DNA of 64,000 nt from Trinickia acidisoli (GTDB lineage: Bacteria; Pseudomonadota; Gammaproteobacteria; Burkholderiales; Burkholderiaceae). This document shows positions 38,760 through 47,955 of this stretch, in pieces. The notes below the pieces were generated by a model that was not told where the DNA came from, did no database searches, and saw only the letters and a list, made by a program, of their open reading frames with translations. Both the position numbers and the translations under genes were made by a program. Each line of letters opens with the position of its first letter. Position 1 is the first letter of the stretch. Location: positions 1,178,001 to 1,242,000 of the forward strand of contig NZ_JAFLRG010000002.1 of assembly GCF_017315725.1 (NCBI RefSeq), given 5' to 3'.

Positions 38760-40217
38760 ATGGAACCAGTTTTCGAGTTCCCGCTCGATCTCGCTAAGCT
38801 CAGCCACGAGAGCCGGGTTCAAAGGCTTCATCTGCAATTGCGCGCGGCGATCGTCGAGCGGCGCCTTCCGGCGGGAGCGCGGCTGCCTTCGACGCGCCGC
38901 GTTGCGCAGGCTTACGGCGTCGCTCGCAACACCGTCATCGCTGCTTACGATTTGCTGATGGCCGAGGGCTTCATCGTCACGCGTGCAGGCGCCGCCGCCG
39001 AGGTGGTAGACCTGGGCATGCAAGCGAACCCTAGCGTACGCAAACGCCTGCCTCGGCTCCCAGCGCAGCCGCCTGCCATCGACTGGCGCAAGGCAGCGCC
39101 AAGCACGACGCACGCACATCCCACGGCGACGAGAGGCTTCGAATTGGGTGTGCCCGACCATCGATGGTTTCCGTCTGATGTTTGGCGACGATCATTGCTG
39201 CACACCACGAGCTTCGCGCTTGCCGGCGCTTTCGGCTATCCCCCCGCCGAAGGTCGCCCCCTGTTGCGCGCGGCGATCGCGCAGCACGTCGCCTACGCGC
39301 GCGCGGTTGTTTGCGACGAACGCAATGTGATCGTGACCTCGGGGGCACAGCAAGCGTTCGACTTGCTTGCGCGCGTGCTCGTCAAACGCGGGCAAACGAA
39401 AGTGGCGATCGAGAACCCCGGCTATCCGCCGCTGCGCGCGGCGCTGCTCGCCGCGGGCGCACAACTCGTGCCGATTCCGGTGGATGACGAAGGGCTCATC
39501 GTCGAACGATTGCCCACGGACACTCGCATCGTTTGCGTCACACCCTCGCATCAATTTCCGACGGGCGTCGCCCTGTCGCTCCCACGCCGACGTGCATTGC
39601 TCGATTTCGCACGACGCAATGCGGCCGTCATCGTCGAAGACGACTACGACGGCGAATTTCGCTACGGCACGCAACCGCTCGATGCACTGCAAACGCTCGA
39701 TCGAGACGCGAAGGTGATCTACGTCGGAACGTTTTCGAAGAGCTTGTTCCCCGCGCTGCGGCTCGGCTACGTCGTCGCACCGACTTGGCTGATCGCTGCC
39801 CTGACCGCAGCGAAGCAAAGCGCTGACAACGGCGGCAACGTTGCGCTACAAGAGGCGCTCGCACGCTTCATTCTCGACGGCCATCTCGCCCGGTATACAC
39901 GCCGTATGCGTAAGCGCTACGAGGCTCGACGCGACACGCTGGTCAGGGCGATCGAATGCGAACTCGCGGCATGGTTGATTGCGGTTCCGCCCGGCGCCGG
40001 CATCCACCTCTATGCGCGGTTTCGCGATCGGCGCCAAGCCAAGCGCATCGTCTCGCTCGTCGATCAGCATGCAATCGGTGCTCAGCCCGTCAGCGATTTT
40101 CTTGTCGAGCGGGAGCGGGCCGCGGGCACCGGCATCGCGTTCGGGTTCGGATGTATCGACGCGGAAGAGATCGAAGCGTCGATCGCAGGGCTCGCGCGCG
40201 CGTTGCATCGAGGGTAA
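38760..40217 (+). CDS. MocR-family regulator (GntR HTH fused to aminotransferase fold)
   Basis: 485 residues. It has an N-terminal GntR winged helix (about residues 20-85, with LPSTRRVAQAYGVARNTVIAAYDLLMAEG) and a C-terminal aminotransferase-like domain with EDDYDGEFRYG and the PLP-lysine motif VGTFSKSLFPALRLG. It is a second, separate member of this family, 2.8 kb from the first. It is divergent from the cupin gene and probably controls it in response to an amine or PLP-type effector. The start at 38760 gives a normal N-terminus. Confidence 0.92.
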   Translation: MEPVFEFPLDLAKLSHESRVQRLHLQLRAAIVERRLPAGARLPSTRRVAQAYGVARNTVIAAYDLLMAEGFIVTRAGAAAEVVDLGMQANPSVRKRLPRLPAQPPAIDWRKAAPSTTHAHPTATRGFELGVPDHRWFPSDVWRRSLLHTTSFALAGAFGYPPAEGRPLLRAAIAQHVAYARAVVCDERNVIVTSGAQQAFDLLARVLVKRGQTKVAIENPGYPPLRAALLAAGAQLVPIPVDDEGLIVERLPTDTRIVCVTPSHQFPTGVALSLPRRRALLDFARRNAAVIVEDDYDGEFRYGTQPLDALQTLDRDAKVIYVGTFSKSLFPALRLGYVVAPTWLIAALTAAKQSADNGGNVALQEALARFILDGHLARYTRRMRKRYEARRDTLVRAIECELAAWLIAVPPGAGIHLYARFRDRRQAKRIVSLVDQHAIGAQPVSDFLVERERAAGTGIAFGFGCIDAEEIEASIAGLARALHRG

Positions 40218-40362
40218 ACGCGTGGCGCATGCAGACCTTGTACCGCACGCGCATTACCCATCATTTCACGCACGACATGAAATACTTCGTTGTCCGAAAC
40301 AATCGAACGAGCGTGCAATGTCTCGCCGGTTGGGAATATGTTTCACTAGAAATACTACTTAT

Positions 40363-40389
40363 TAAAGGCCCACACCGAGCCGACGATAA
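40363..40389 (+). promoter_or_regulatory. sigma28 (FliA) type promoter for a chemoreceptor gene
   Basis: TAAA (40363-40366), 15 bases, GACGATAA (40382-40389): one mismatch to the FliA -10 consensus GCCGATAA at the ideal spacing. It lies about 40 bases before the chemoreceptor start, as expected for late flagellar/chemotaxis genes. Confidence 0.65.
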
Positions 40390-40427
40390 CCAGTCATCGA
40401 TGCTCGATACATAAACCGGAGAACACC

Positions 40428-42137
40428 TTGGGCTCTTTGAACTCCCTCTCGCTGCGTAAGCAGGTTTCGTTGCTGCTTGCCTTGCTGGGTCTTGCCGCCA
40501 TTGCCGTGGGTTTTTGCGAGTGGCGGCTGGACGTCGCGAATCAACGCGTAGCTCAGGCCTATCAAAACCGCTATGTTTCGACGCAGCTCGCGAACGAGTT
40601 GCGCAGAAGCTCCGATGATCTGACCCGGCTCGCGCGCACCTATGTCGCCACGGGCGACGAGAAATGGGAGCGCGAATACAACGAGATCCTCGCGATCCGT
40701 TCAGGCAAGGCGCCTCGCCCGCTCCACTACGACCGCATCTACTGGGACTTCCGCGCAGCCGGCGAAGCGGTGCAAGACGGCGTAGGCGAGACGATCTCGC
40801 TGCAGGACATGATGAAGCGTGCCGGTTTCACGGATGAAGAGTTCGCGAAGCTGCACGAGGCCGAGGAGAATTCCAACGACCTCGTGAAAACCGAAACGAT
40901 CGCGATGAATCTCGTCAAGGGTCTGACCCAAGACGATGCCGGCAACTTCACGAAGCAGGGGCCGCCCGATCTCGACAAGGCGAGAACGATGATGTTCGAC
41001 TCGAACTATCACACGTTCAAGGCGAAGATCATGCATCCGATCAACGACTTCCTGATCCTGCTCGACCATCGCACGGAAGGCGCGATCGCCGATGCGCAGG
41101 CCACCGCTCATCTGTGGAAAGTCATCTCGGCCGTCGTCGCGATCGGCGTGCTCGCCCTCTTCGCGCTGATGCTCCACCTCATGTTCAAACGCGTGGTGGC
41201 CGGGCTCGAAGTTGCCGCCTCGACGGCCGGCCGCGTCGCATCGGGCGATCTCACCTCGCACTTCGACGTCAGCCACGTCGATCCGGCGTCGAAGGATGAA
41301 ATCTCGCGCGTGATGCGGTCGCTGCAGACGATGAACGATGGTCTCGTGCGTATCGTCAGCGACATGCGCAACGGCACCGATGCGATCGCGACGGCCTCGG
41401 GTGAAATCACGGCCGGCAACAACGATCTGTCCGCACGAACGGAGCAGCAAGCCGCGTCGCTACAAGAGACGGCCGCGAGCATGAGCGAACTGACGGCCAC
41501 CGTGAAGCAGAACCTCGAGAATGCGCGGCAAGCGAACATGATCGGCTCCAATGCCGTGGCAACCGTCGAGAAAGGGTCGATCTCGGTCGATCAGCTCGTC
41601 ACCACGGTCAATGCGATCAGTACGAGTTCGGGCAAGATCGCCGACATCATCGCGCTGATCGAAGGCATCGCGTTTCAGACGAACATCCTCGCATTGAACG
41701 CGGCCGTCGAAGCCGCGCGAGCCGGCGAACAAGGCCGCGGCTTCGCCGTCGTCGCGAGCGAGGTGCGCAGTCTCGCGCAACGCTCGTCGTCCGCCGCCAA
41801 GGAGATCAAGGGCCTTATCGAGACGTCGATCGACACCGTTCGAGACGGCGTATCGAAGGCCGACGAAGTGGGTCAGAACATCGTGGAAGTGAAGCATGCC
41901 ATCCGACGCGTCGCCGATCTCGTCGGCGAAATCACGGCGGCGTCGGAGGAACAGAGCCGCGGCATCGAGCAAATCGACACGGCCGTCAGCCAGATGGATC
42001 ACGTGACGCAGCAAAATGCGGCGCTCGTCGAACAAGCGGCGGCCGCGTCGAAATCGATGAGCGATCAAGCCGGCAAGCTGCGCACGGCAGCATCGGTATT
42101 CAAGCTACCCGGTGCCGGTCCTCGCGCTCATGCCTGA
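40428..42137 (+). CDS. Methyl-accepting chemotaxis protein
   Basis: A 569-residue chemoreceptor starting at TTG 40428 with GGAGA just upstream. It has a first membrane helix (about 10-30), a long periplasmic sensor (about 190 residues), a second helix (about 228-252), HAMP and the signalling domain with tip EGIAFQTNILALNAAVEAAR. The sensor contains HYDRIYWDFRAAGEAVQD, not matched to a known ligand-binding family by eye. A FliA-type promoter precedes it. It sits beside the fdhA/betBA genes, so sensing of choline or a relative is possible but unproven. Confidence 0.92.
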   Translation: MGSLNSLSLRKQVSLLLALLGLAAIAVGFCEWRLDVANQRVAQAYQNRYVSTQLANELRRSSDDLTRLARTYVATGDEKWEREYNEILAIRSGKAPRPLHYDRIYWDFRAAGEAVQDGVGETISLQDMMKRAGFTDEEFAKLHEAEENSNDLVKTETIAMNLVKGLTQDDAGNFTKQGPPDLDKARTMMFDSNYHTFKAKIMHPINDFLILLDHRTEGAIADAQATAHLWKVISAVVAIGVLALFALMLHLMFKRVVAGLEVAASTAGRVASGDLTSHFDVSHVDPASKDEISRVMRSLQTMNDGLVRIVSDMRNGTDAIATASGEITAGNNDLSARTEQQAASLQETAASMSELTATVKQNLENARQANMIGSNAVATVEKGSISVDQLVTTVNAISTSSGKIADIIALIEGIAFQTNILALNAAVEAARAGEQGRGFAVVASEVRSLAQRSSSAAKEIKGLIETSIDTVRDGVSKADEVGQNIVEVKHAIRRVADLVGEITAASEEQSRGIEQIDTAVSQMDHVTQQNAALVEQAAAASKSMSDQAGKLRTAASVFKLPGAGPRAHA

Positions 42138-42143
42138 ACGGCT

Positions 42144-42181
42144 CGCCCGTCGCGCGCGATAAGCGCCGTGTGCGACGGGCG
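42144..42181. terminator. Inverted repeat between the chemoreceptor gene and fdhA
   Basis: CGCCCGTCGC (42144-42153) and GCGACGGGCG (42172-42181) are perfect 10-base arms with an 18-base loop, between two convergent genes. There is no T-run, so a bidirectional or Rho-assisted barrier is the likely role. Confidence 0.45.
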
Positions 42182-42243
42182 GGTCGCATCGAGTTAGCCG
42201 CAGCCGCACATGCGGCAATCGTTAGATAAATTGCACGCAGCCG

Positions 42244-43440
42244 TTAAGCAGCCTTAAGTATCCCGTGCGGATCGATGACGAACTTGCGCGGCGCGCCGCC
42301 ATCGAATTCGCGATACCCTTCCGGTGCCTGATCGAGCGAAATGACGGTCACGTTGACGATCTTCGCGATCGGCAACCGATCCCACAAAATCGCCTGCATC
42401 AGGTTGCGGTTGTACTTCATGACCGGCGTTTGCCCCGTATGGAACGAATGCGATTTGGCCCAGCCGAGGCCGAAGCGCAGGCTAAGGCTGCCGCGCCGCG
42501 CGGCCGCATCCTTCGATCCCGGGTCGTCGGTCACGTAAAGGCCCGGAATACCGATCGCCCCGGCCGGCCGCGTAATTTCCATCAGCGAGTTCAACACCAC
42601 CGCCGGCGCTTCTTCGTTATGAGCATGGCCGTGCCCGTGCGCTTCGAACCCGACGCAATCCACCGCGCAATCGATCTCCGGTTTGCCGAGAATCTGCTCG
42701 ATCTGCTCGCCGAGCGACGCATCGAGCGACAAGTTGACGGTCTCGAAGCCCATCGCTTTGGCGTGCGCGAGACGCTGCTCATTCATGTCGCCGACGATCG
42801 TGACCGCCGCGCCGAGCAAACGCGCCGACGCGGCGGCCGCCATCCCCACGGGGCCCGCGCCCGCGATGTAGACAGTCGAGCCCGGCTTCACGCCGGCCGT
42901 GACCGCGCCGTGATAACCGGTCGGCAAAATATCCGACAAGCAGGTCAGGTCGCGCACCTTCGCGAGCGCCTGGTCGCGATCGGGAAACTTCAGCAAATTG
43001 AAATCGGCATAAGGTACGAGCACATATTCCGCTTGCCCACCGATCCACCCCCCCATGTCGACGTAGCCGTAGGCGCCGCCCGCGCGCGCGGCGTTGACGT
43101 TCAGGCAGACGCCCGTATGCTGCTCCTTGCACGTCTGGCAACGGCCGCAGGCAACGTTGAACGGCACCGATACGAGATCGCCGATCTGGAGCGTCTCGAC
43201 GTCGCGGCCGACTTCGATCACCTCGCCCGTGATCTCGTGGCCGAGCACGAGCCCTTCCGGCGCTGTCGTGCGCCCACGCACCATATGCTGATCGGAGCCG
43301 CAAATATTCGTGCTGACGACTTTCAAAATCACGCCGTGCTGGATCGAGCGGCCGCTCGGATCGACCATCTTCGGATAGTCGATCGATTGCACCTGCACTT
43401 TGCCCGCGCCCTGATACACGACACCTCGGTTGCTGCTCAT
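42244..43440 (-). CDS. fdhA: Glutathione-independent formaldehyde dehydrogenase
   Basis: 398 residues from the ATG at 43440 (AAGGAG 8 bases upstream); a longer frame upstream is not needed. It oxidises formaldehyde to formate with NAD without glutathione, as P. putida FdhA does. It has zinc ligands in NICGSDQHM and GHE, a structural-zinc loop CGRCQTCKEQHTGVC, and the nucleotide motif IAGAGPVGMAAAASA. It would detoxify formaldehyde released by GbcAB and sarcosine oxidase. It is divergent from betB, with a 278-base shared upstream region holding direct repeats. Confidence 0.95.
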   Translation of the reverse strand: MSSNRGVVYQGAGKVQVQSIDYPKMVDPSGRSIQHGVILKVVSTNICGSDQHMVRGRTTAPEGLVLGHEITGEVIEVGRDVETLQIGDLVSVPFNVACGRCQTCKEQHTGVCLNVNAARAGGAYGYVDMGGWIGGQAEYVLVPYADFNLLKFPDRDQALAKVRDLTCLSDILPTGYHGAVTAGVKPGSTVYIAGAGPVGMAAAASARLLGAAVTIVGDMNEQRLAHAKAMGFETVNLSLDASLGEQIEQILGKPEIDCAVDCVGFEAHGHGHAHNEEAPAVVLNSLMEITRPAGAIGIPGLYVTDDPGSKDAAARRGSLSLRFGLGWAKSHSFHTGQTPVMKYNRNLMQAILWDRLPIAKIVNVTVISLDQAPEGYREFDGGAPRKFVIDPHGILKAA

Positions 43441-43591
43441 CGTATTCGTCTCCTTTCGTCTCGATCGCCGAGCGGCGATCCCTGTGGCGGGCACAACGCG
43501 CGACGCTGAACGTGCGATGCACGAGCGCAAGCGCATACCGTCCGCTGCCGCTTGCAGCGTAGTCCGCAACGGGTAGCGGCGATCGTACAAA

Positions 43592-43621
43592 ACGCGACAC
43601 ATGCTTGCTAGAACACGACAC
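43592..43621. promoter_or_regulatory. 21-bp-spaced direct repeat between fdhA and betB
   Basis: ACGCGACAC (43592-43600) and ACACGACAC (43613-43621) match at 8 of 9 bases and repeat with a 21-bp period, two helical turns. This geometry suits an AraC-family activator such as GbdR. It lies about 100 bases before betB. Confidence 0.5.
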
Positions 43622-43718
43622 GCGGGGCGCGATACCGCCCTGATCGATTGAACGGCGGGCGCAAAACGCCTATCGTTGAAGCCTTCGAAAGACTGACGAG
43701 ATTTTCTGGAGAGTGTCG

Positions 43719-45197
43719 ATGACCCAGCCCTGCGTCTATGGTCCGCAACGGCTTTACATCGGAGGAGCCTATGTCGACGCCACGTCCGGCACGCACTTCG
43801 AGACGTTCGATCCCGCGACGGGCGAGCGACTGGCCACGGTCGCGCAAGCCAGCCGGGACGACGTCGAGCGCGCCGTCGTATCGGCTCGTGAAGGACAGCG
43901 CGAATGGGCGGCGTTCAATGCGATGGCACGCTCGCGCATCTTGCGCCGCGCGGTCGAATTGCTGCGCGCGCGCAACGACGAACTCGCCGAGTTGGAGATG
44001 CGCGATACCGGTAAGCCGATCGCCGAAACGCGCGCCGTCGATATCGTGACGGGGGCCGACGTCATCGAATACTATGCGGGCCTCGCGACCGCGCTCGAAG
44101 GACGCCAGATTCCGTTGCGCGACGATTCGTTCGTCTACACGCGGCGCGAGCCCTTGGGGGTCTGCGCCGGCATTGGCGCATGGAACTACCCGATTCAGAT
44201 CGCCTGTTGGAAATCGGCGCCCGCACTCGCAGCCGGTAACGCGATGATCTTCAAGCCGAGCGAGATCACGCCGCTATCGGCGCTCAAGCTGGCCGAGATC
44301 TACACCGAGGCCGGCGTGCCGCCCGGCGCTTTCAACGTCGTTCAAGGCAACGGCGCGGTCGGTGCGATGCTGGCCGAGCATCCGGCCATCGCGAAGGTGT
44401 CGTTCACCGGGGGCGTGGAGACGGGCAAGAAAGTCATGTCGCTGGCGGGCGCATCGTCGCTGAAGGAAGTGACGATGGAACTCGGCGGCAAATCGCCATT
44501 GATCGTGTTCGACGACGCCGATCTCGAACGCGCCGCCGATATCGCCGTCACGGCAAATTTTTTCAGTGCCGGCCAAGTTTGCACGAACGGCACGCGCGTG
44601 TTCGTGCATCGCTCGGTAGTGAAGCCCTTCGAAGCGCTGGTGCTCGAGCGCGTCAAACGCATCCGTATCGGCAACCCCGCCAACCCCGAAACGAATTTCG
44701 GCCCGCTCGTCAGCGCGGCTCAACTCGACAAGGTGCTCGGCTATATCGAAAGCGGCAAACGCGAAGGCGCGCGGCTCGTCATCGGCGGCACGCGTCTCGT
44801 CGAAGGCGGATTCGCGCGCGGTCAGTACGTTGCACCGACGGTGTTCGCCGATTGTCGCGACGACATGCGTATCGTGCGCGAAGAGATTTTCGGGCCTGTG
44901 ATGTGCCTGCTCGAGTTCGATGAGGAGAACGAAGTCATTTCACGGGCCAACGCGACGCATTACGGTTTGGCGGCCGGTGTCGTCACAGAAAATCTTGCTC
45001 GTGCGCACCGCGCGATTCATCGGCTCGAAGCGGGTATCTGCTGGATCAACACGTGGGGCGAATCGCCGGCCGAGATGCCCGTGGGCGGCTACAAGCAATC
45101 GGGTGTGGGCCGCGAGAACGGCATCGGCACGCTCGAGCATTACACACAGATCAAATCGGTTCAGGTCGAACTCGGCCCCTACCGGCCCGTGTTCTGA
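43719..45197 (+). CDS. betB: Betaine aldehyde dehydrogenase
   Basis: 492 residues. It oxidises betaine aldehyde to glycine betaine with NAD(P). Catalytic Glu is in VTMELGGKSPLIV and catalytic Cys in FFSAGQVCTNGTRVF; the cofactor-binding GVCAGIGAWNYPIQIACWK and the C-terminal GGYKQSGVGRENG are typical of BetB. The ATG at 43719 has GGAG 7 bases upstream; a GTG six bases earlier lies too close to that site. It is followed by betA after 12 bases. The regulator betI, often next to these genes, is not here. Confidence 0.94.
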   Translation: MTQPCVYGPQRLYIGGAYVDATSGTHFETFDPATGERLATVAQASRDDVERAVVSAREGQREWAAFNAMARSRILRRAVELLRARNDELAELEMRDTGKPIAETRAVDIVTGADVIEYYAGLATALEGRQIPLRDDSFVYTRREPLGVCAGIGAWNYPIQIACWKSAPALAAGNAMIFKPSEITPLSALKLAEIYTEAGVPPGAFNVVQGNGAVGAMLAEHPAIAKVSFTGGVETGKKVMSLAGASSLKEVTMELGGKSPLIVFDDADLERAADIAVTANFFSAGQVCTNGTRVFVHRSVVKPFEALVLERVKRIRIGNPANPETNFGPLVSAAQLDKVLGYIESGKREGARLVIGGTRLVEGGFARGQYVAPTVFADCRDDMRIVREEIFGPVMCLLEFDEENEVISRANATHYGLAAGVVTENLARAHRAIHRLEAGICWINTWGESPAEMPVGGYKQSGVGRENGIGTLEHYTQIKSVQVELGPYRPVF

Positions 45198-45209
45198 AGG
45201 AGAGCGCTC

Positions 45210-46943
45210 GTGAGTGCCAAGGAATACGACTACATCATCGTCGGCGCGGGATCCGCGGGCAACGTGCTGGCCACGCGCTTGACCGAGGACGCCGACGTCA
45301 CCGTGCTGCTGCTCGAAGCCGGCGGCCCCGACTACCGGCTCGACTTCCGCACGCAAATGCCGGCCGCCCTCGCCTATCCGCTGCAAGGCCGACGCTACAA
45401 CTGGGCGTATGAGACCGAGCCGGAACCGCATATGAATAGCCGCCGCATGGAATGCGGACGCGGTAAAGGACTCGGCGGCTCGTCGTTGATCAATGGCATG
45501 TGCTATATCCGCGGCAACGCACTCGATTACGATGGCTGGGCGCAGAACAAAGGGCTCGAGAATTGGAGCTACCTCGATTGCCTGCCTTACTTCAAGAAGG
45601 CGGAAACGCGCGACGTCGGCCCCAATGCGTATCACGGCGGCAACGGGCCCGTGCATGTGACGACGAGCAAGCCCGGCAACAACCCGCTGTTCGGCGCCAT
45701 GGTCGAGGCCGGCGTGCAAGCGGGCTACGCGCGCACCGACGACCTCAACGGCTATCGGCAGGAAGGCTTCGGCCCGATGGACCGCACCGTTACCGCGCAG
45801 GGCCGCCGCGCAAGCACCGCGCGCGGCTATCTGGACCAAGCACGGCAACGGCCGAACCTGACGATCGTCACGCACGCGCAAACCGACCGCGTGCTATTTA
45901 GCGGCAAACGCGCCTCCGGCGTCACCTACCTTCATCGCGACACGCCGGTGATCGCACATGCGCGGCGTGAAGTGCTCGTGTGCTCGGGCGCGATTGCATC
46001 GCCGCAACTGCTGCAGCGGTCGGGGGTGGGCCCGGGCGAGTGGCTGCGTGAACTCGCCGTACCGATCGTGCTCGATCTACCGGGCGTCGGCAACAATTTG
46101 CAAGACCATCTCGAGATATACATGCAGTACGAATGCAAGGAGCCTGTGTCGCTCTATCCCGCGCTGCAGTGGTACAACCAACCCGCGATCGGCTTGGAGT
46201 GGCTTGTCAAAGGCACGGGCATCGGCGCGAGCAATCAATTCGAAGCGGGTGGTTTCATTCGTACGCGCGACGACGACCCTTGGCCGAACATTCAGTACCA
46301 CTTCCTACCGATCGCCATCAACTACAACGGGTCGAACGCGATCGACATGCATGGCTTCCAGGCGCACATGGGCTCGATGCGCTCGCCGAGCCGCGGTCGC
46401 GTTAGGCTGCGCTCGCGCGATCCGCGCGCCCACCCTAGCATCTTGTTCAATTACATGGCCGATCCGCTCGATTGGCGCGAGTTTCGCGACGGGATTCGCA
46501 TGACGCGCGAGATCATTTCTCAACGCGCGCTCGATCGTTATCGCGGCCGCGAACTCAGCCCCGGCGCAGAGCTCGAGACCGATGCGGAACTCGATGCGTT
46601 CGTCCGCGCGCGCGCGGAGACGGCCTATCACCCCTCGTGCTCATGCGCGATGGGCTACGACGAGATGTCAGTCGTCGATGCGGAAGGACGCGTACACGGC
46701 ATCGAGGGATTGCGTGTGGTGGATGCGTCGATCATGCCGCGCATCACGACGGGCAACCTCAACGCGCCCACGATCATGCTCGCGGAGAAGATTGCCGATC
46801 GCATCCGAGGGCAAGCGCCGCCGGCGCGGGAGGACGTGCCTTATTACGTGGCGAATGGGATGCCGGCGCGCGGGATAGCGAATCCGGCGGCGCCGAGGGC
46901 ATCGGGGGTCCGTCCGACTACCGGCGCTTCACATGATCGATGA
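45210..46943 (+). CDS. betA: Choline dehydrogenase
   Basis: 577 residues starting at GTG 45210 with AAGGAG upstream. It is a membrane-associated GMC flavoprotein that oxidises choline to betaine aldehyde. FAD motif DYIIVGAGSAGNVLATRL, GMC signatures GLGGSSLINGMCYIRG and CSGAIASPQLLQRSGVG, and the active-site histidine region YHPSCSCAMG are present. The C-terminus extends about 15-20 residues beyond the usual end and overlaps the 3' end of the convergent LysR gene by 26 bases. It forms a betBA operon. Confidence 0.95.
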   Translation: MSAKEYDYIIVGAGSAGNVLATRLTEDADVTVLLLEAGGPDYRLDFRTQMPAALAYPLQGRRYNWAYETEPEPHMNSRRMECGRGKGLGGSSLINGMCYIRGNALDYDGWAQNKGLENWSYLDCLPYFKKAETRDVGPNAYHGGNGPVHVTTSKPGNNPLFGAMVEAGVQAGYARTDDLNGYRQEGFGPMDRTVTAQGRRASTARGYLDQARQRPNLTIVTHAQTDRVLFSGKRASGVTYLHRDTPVIAHARREVLVCSGAIASPQLLQRSGVGPGEWLRELAVPIVLDLPGVGNNLQDHLEIYMQYECKEPVSLYPALQWYNQPAIGLEWLVKGTGIGASNQFEAGGFIRTRDDDPWPNIQYHFLPIAINYNGSNAIDMHGFQAHMGSMRSPSRGRVRLRSRDPRAHPSILFNYMADPLDWREFRDGIRMTREIISQRALDRYRGRELSPGAELETDAELDAFVRARAETAYHPSCSCAMGYDEMSVVDAEGRVHGIEGLRVVDASIMPRITTGNLNAPTIMLAEKIADRIRGQAPPAREDVPYYVANGMPARGIANPAAPRASGVRPTTGASHDR

Positions 46944-47823
46944 ATGCCCGCAGCTTGGGCATCATCTGCCGACGGCTCGGGTAGTAAAGAAACACCCCCT
47001 GCACCATCGGCGCGTATGCCTCCAGCACATGCGCGAGTTTCCCCGTTCTCAATCCCTCGGCAACCATCGGCTCAGGCAACTGAGCTAGACCTATGCCTTC
47101 GACTGCCGCGCCAAGCATCGTGGGAAAATCGTTGGCGATGAGAGGGCCGGACACGGCGATCTCGATCGCGCGGCCGTTGTCGTTGAACGACCATAGCGCG
47201 ATGGCGCCGTTCGAGCGCCGCCATCGCAAGCACGCGTGTTCGCGCAGGTCGTCCGTGTGCATGGGCCGGCTGCGCCGCACGAAGTAGTCGGGAGCACCGA
47301 CGACGACAAGACGAAACGGCGGCGTCAACGGCACCGCAACCATGTCCGCGGCGACGAACTGGCCCAGCCTGATGCCGGCGTCGAACCCTTCCGCAGCGAT
47401 ATCGATCAACGCTTCGCTTGCGGCGATCTCCACCTCGACCTCGGGGTAAGCCTGGCAAAACGACGCGATCATCGGTTCAAGCAGGATGGGCACCACTGCG
47501 CGCGGCACGGAAAGCCGCAACAATCCCGTGGGCCGCTGGCCGAGCCCGCGCGCCACATCGCTCGCCGCGACAAGCTCTTCAAAGGCAGGCTTTGCGCGCG
47601 AAAGAAATTGTTCGCCGGCTTCGGTCAAGCCGACGCTACGCGTGGTGCGGATGAACAGCGCCGCGCCAATGCGTGCTTCGAGTACGCGCACCGCTTGGCT
47701 GATGGCCGATGGCGTCACGCCTAGTTCCGCGGCTGCGCGACGAAAGCTGCGATGCCGTGCAACGCACAGGAACGCTTCCACACCATCTAGCGCGCCCTGC
47801 CTGACTGTGAAGTTCTGCTTCAT
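46918..47823 (-). CDS. LysR-family transcriptional regulator
   Basis: 301 residues. It has an N-terminal winged helix (FLCVARHRSFRRAAAELGVTP...SQAVRVLEARIGAALF) and a C-terminal periplasmic-binding-protein-like effector domain, as in the common LysR group that includes DsdC/GcvA-like repressors. Its stop lies inside betA's 3' end on the other strand. It is divergent from a small membrane-protein gene, its likely target. Effector unknown. Confidence 0.92.
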   Translation of the reverse strand: MKQNFTVRQGALDGVEAFLCVARHRSFRRAAAELGVTPSAISQAVRVLEARIGAALFIRTTRSVGLTEAGEQFLSRAKPAFEELVAASDVARGLGQRPTGLLRLSVPRAVVPILLEPMIASFCQAYPEVEVEIAASEALIDIAAEGFDAGIRLGQFVAADMVAVPLTPPFRLVVVGAPDYFVRRSRPMHTDDLREHACLRWRRSNGAIALWSFNDNGRAIEIAVSGPLIANDFPTMLGAAVEGIGLAQLPEPMVAEGLRTGKLAHVLEAYAPMVQGVFLYYPSRRQMMPKLRAFIDHVKRR

Positions 47824-47955
47824 AGCCCGTCAACATTGTGGTGAATAGTCGCTTGCGCGCGACGATGGTACACCTATGCCTACTGTTGGCGAGTCGCGTG
47901 GATGTCGACGCGCATGCCCGAAATAGTCCACTCGAAATCTTGGAGGAATCTAGCA

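Noticed and set aside
42265..43509. 414-residue open frame on the plus strand
   Set aside because: Antisense to fdhA, which carries intact zinc and NAD motifs.
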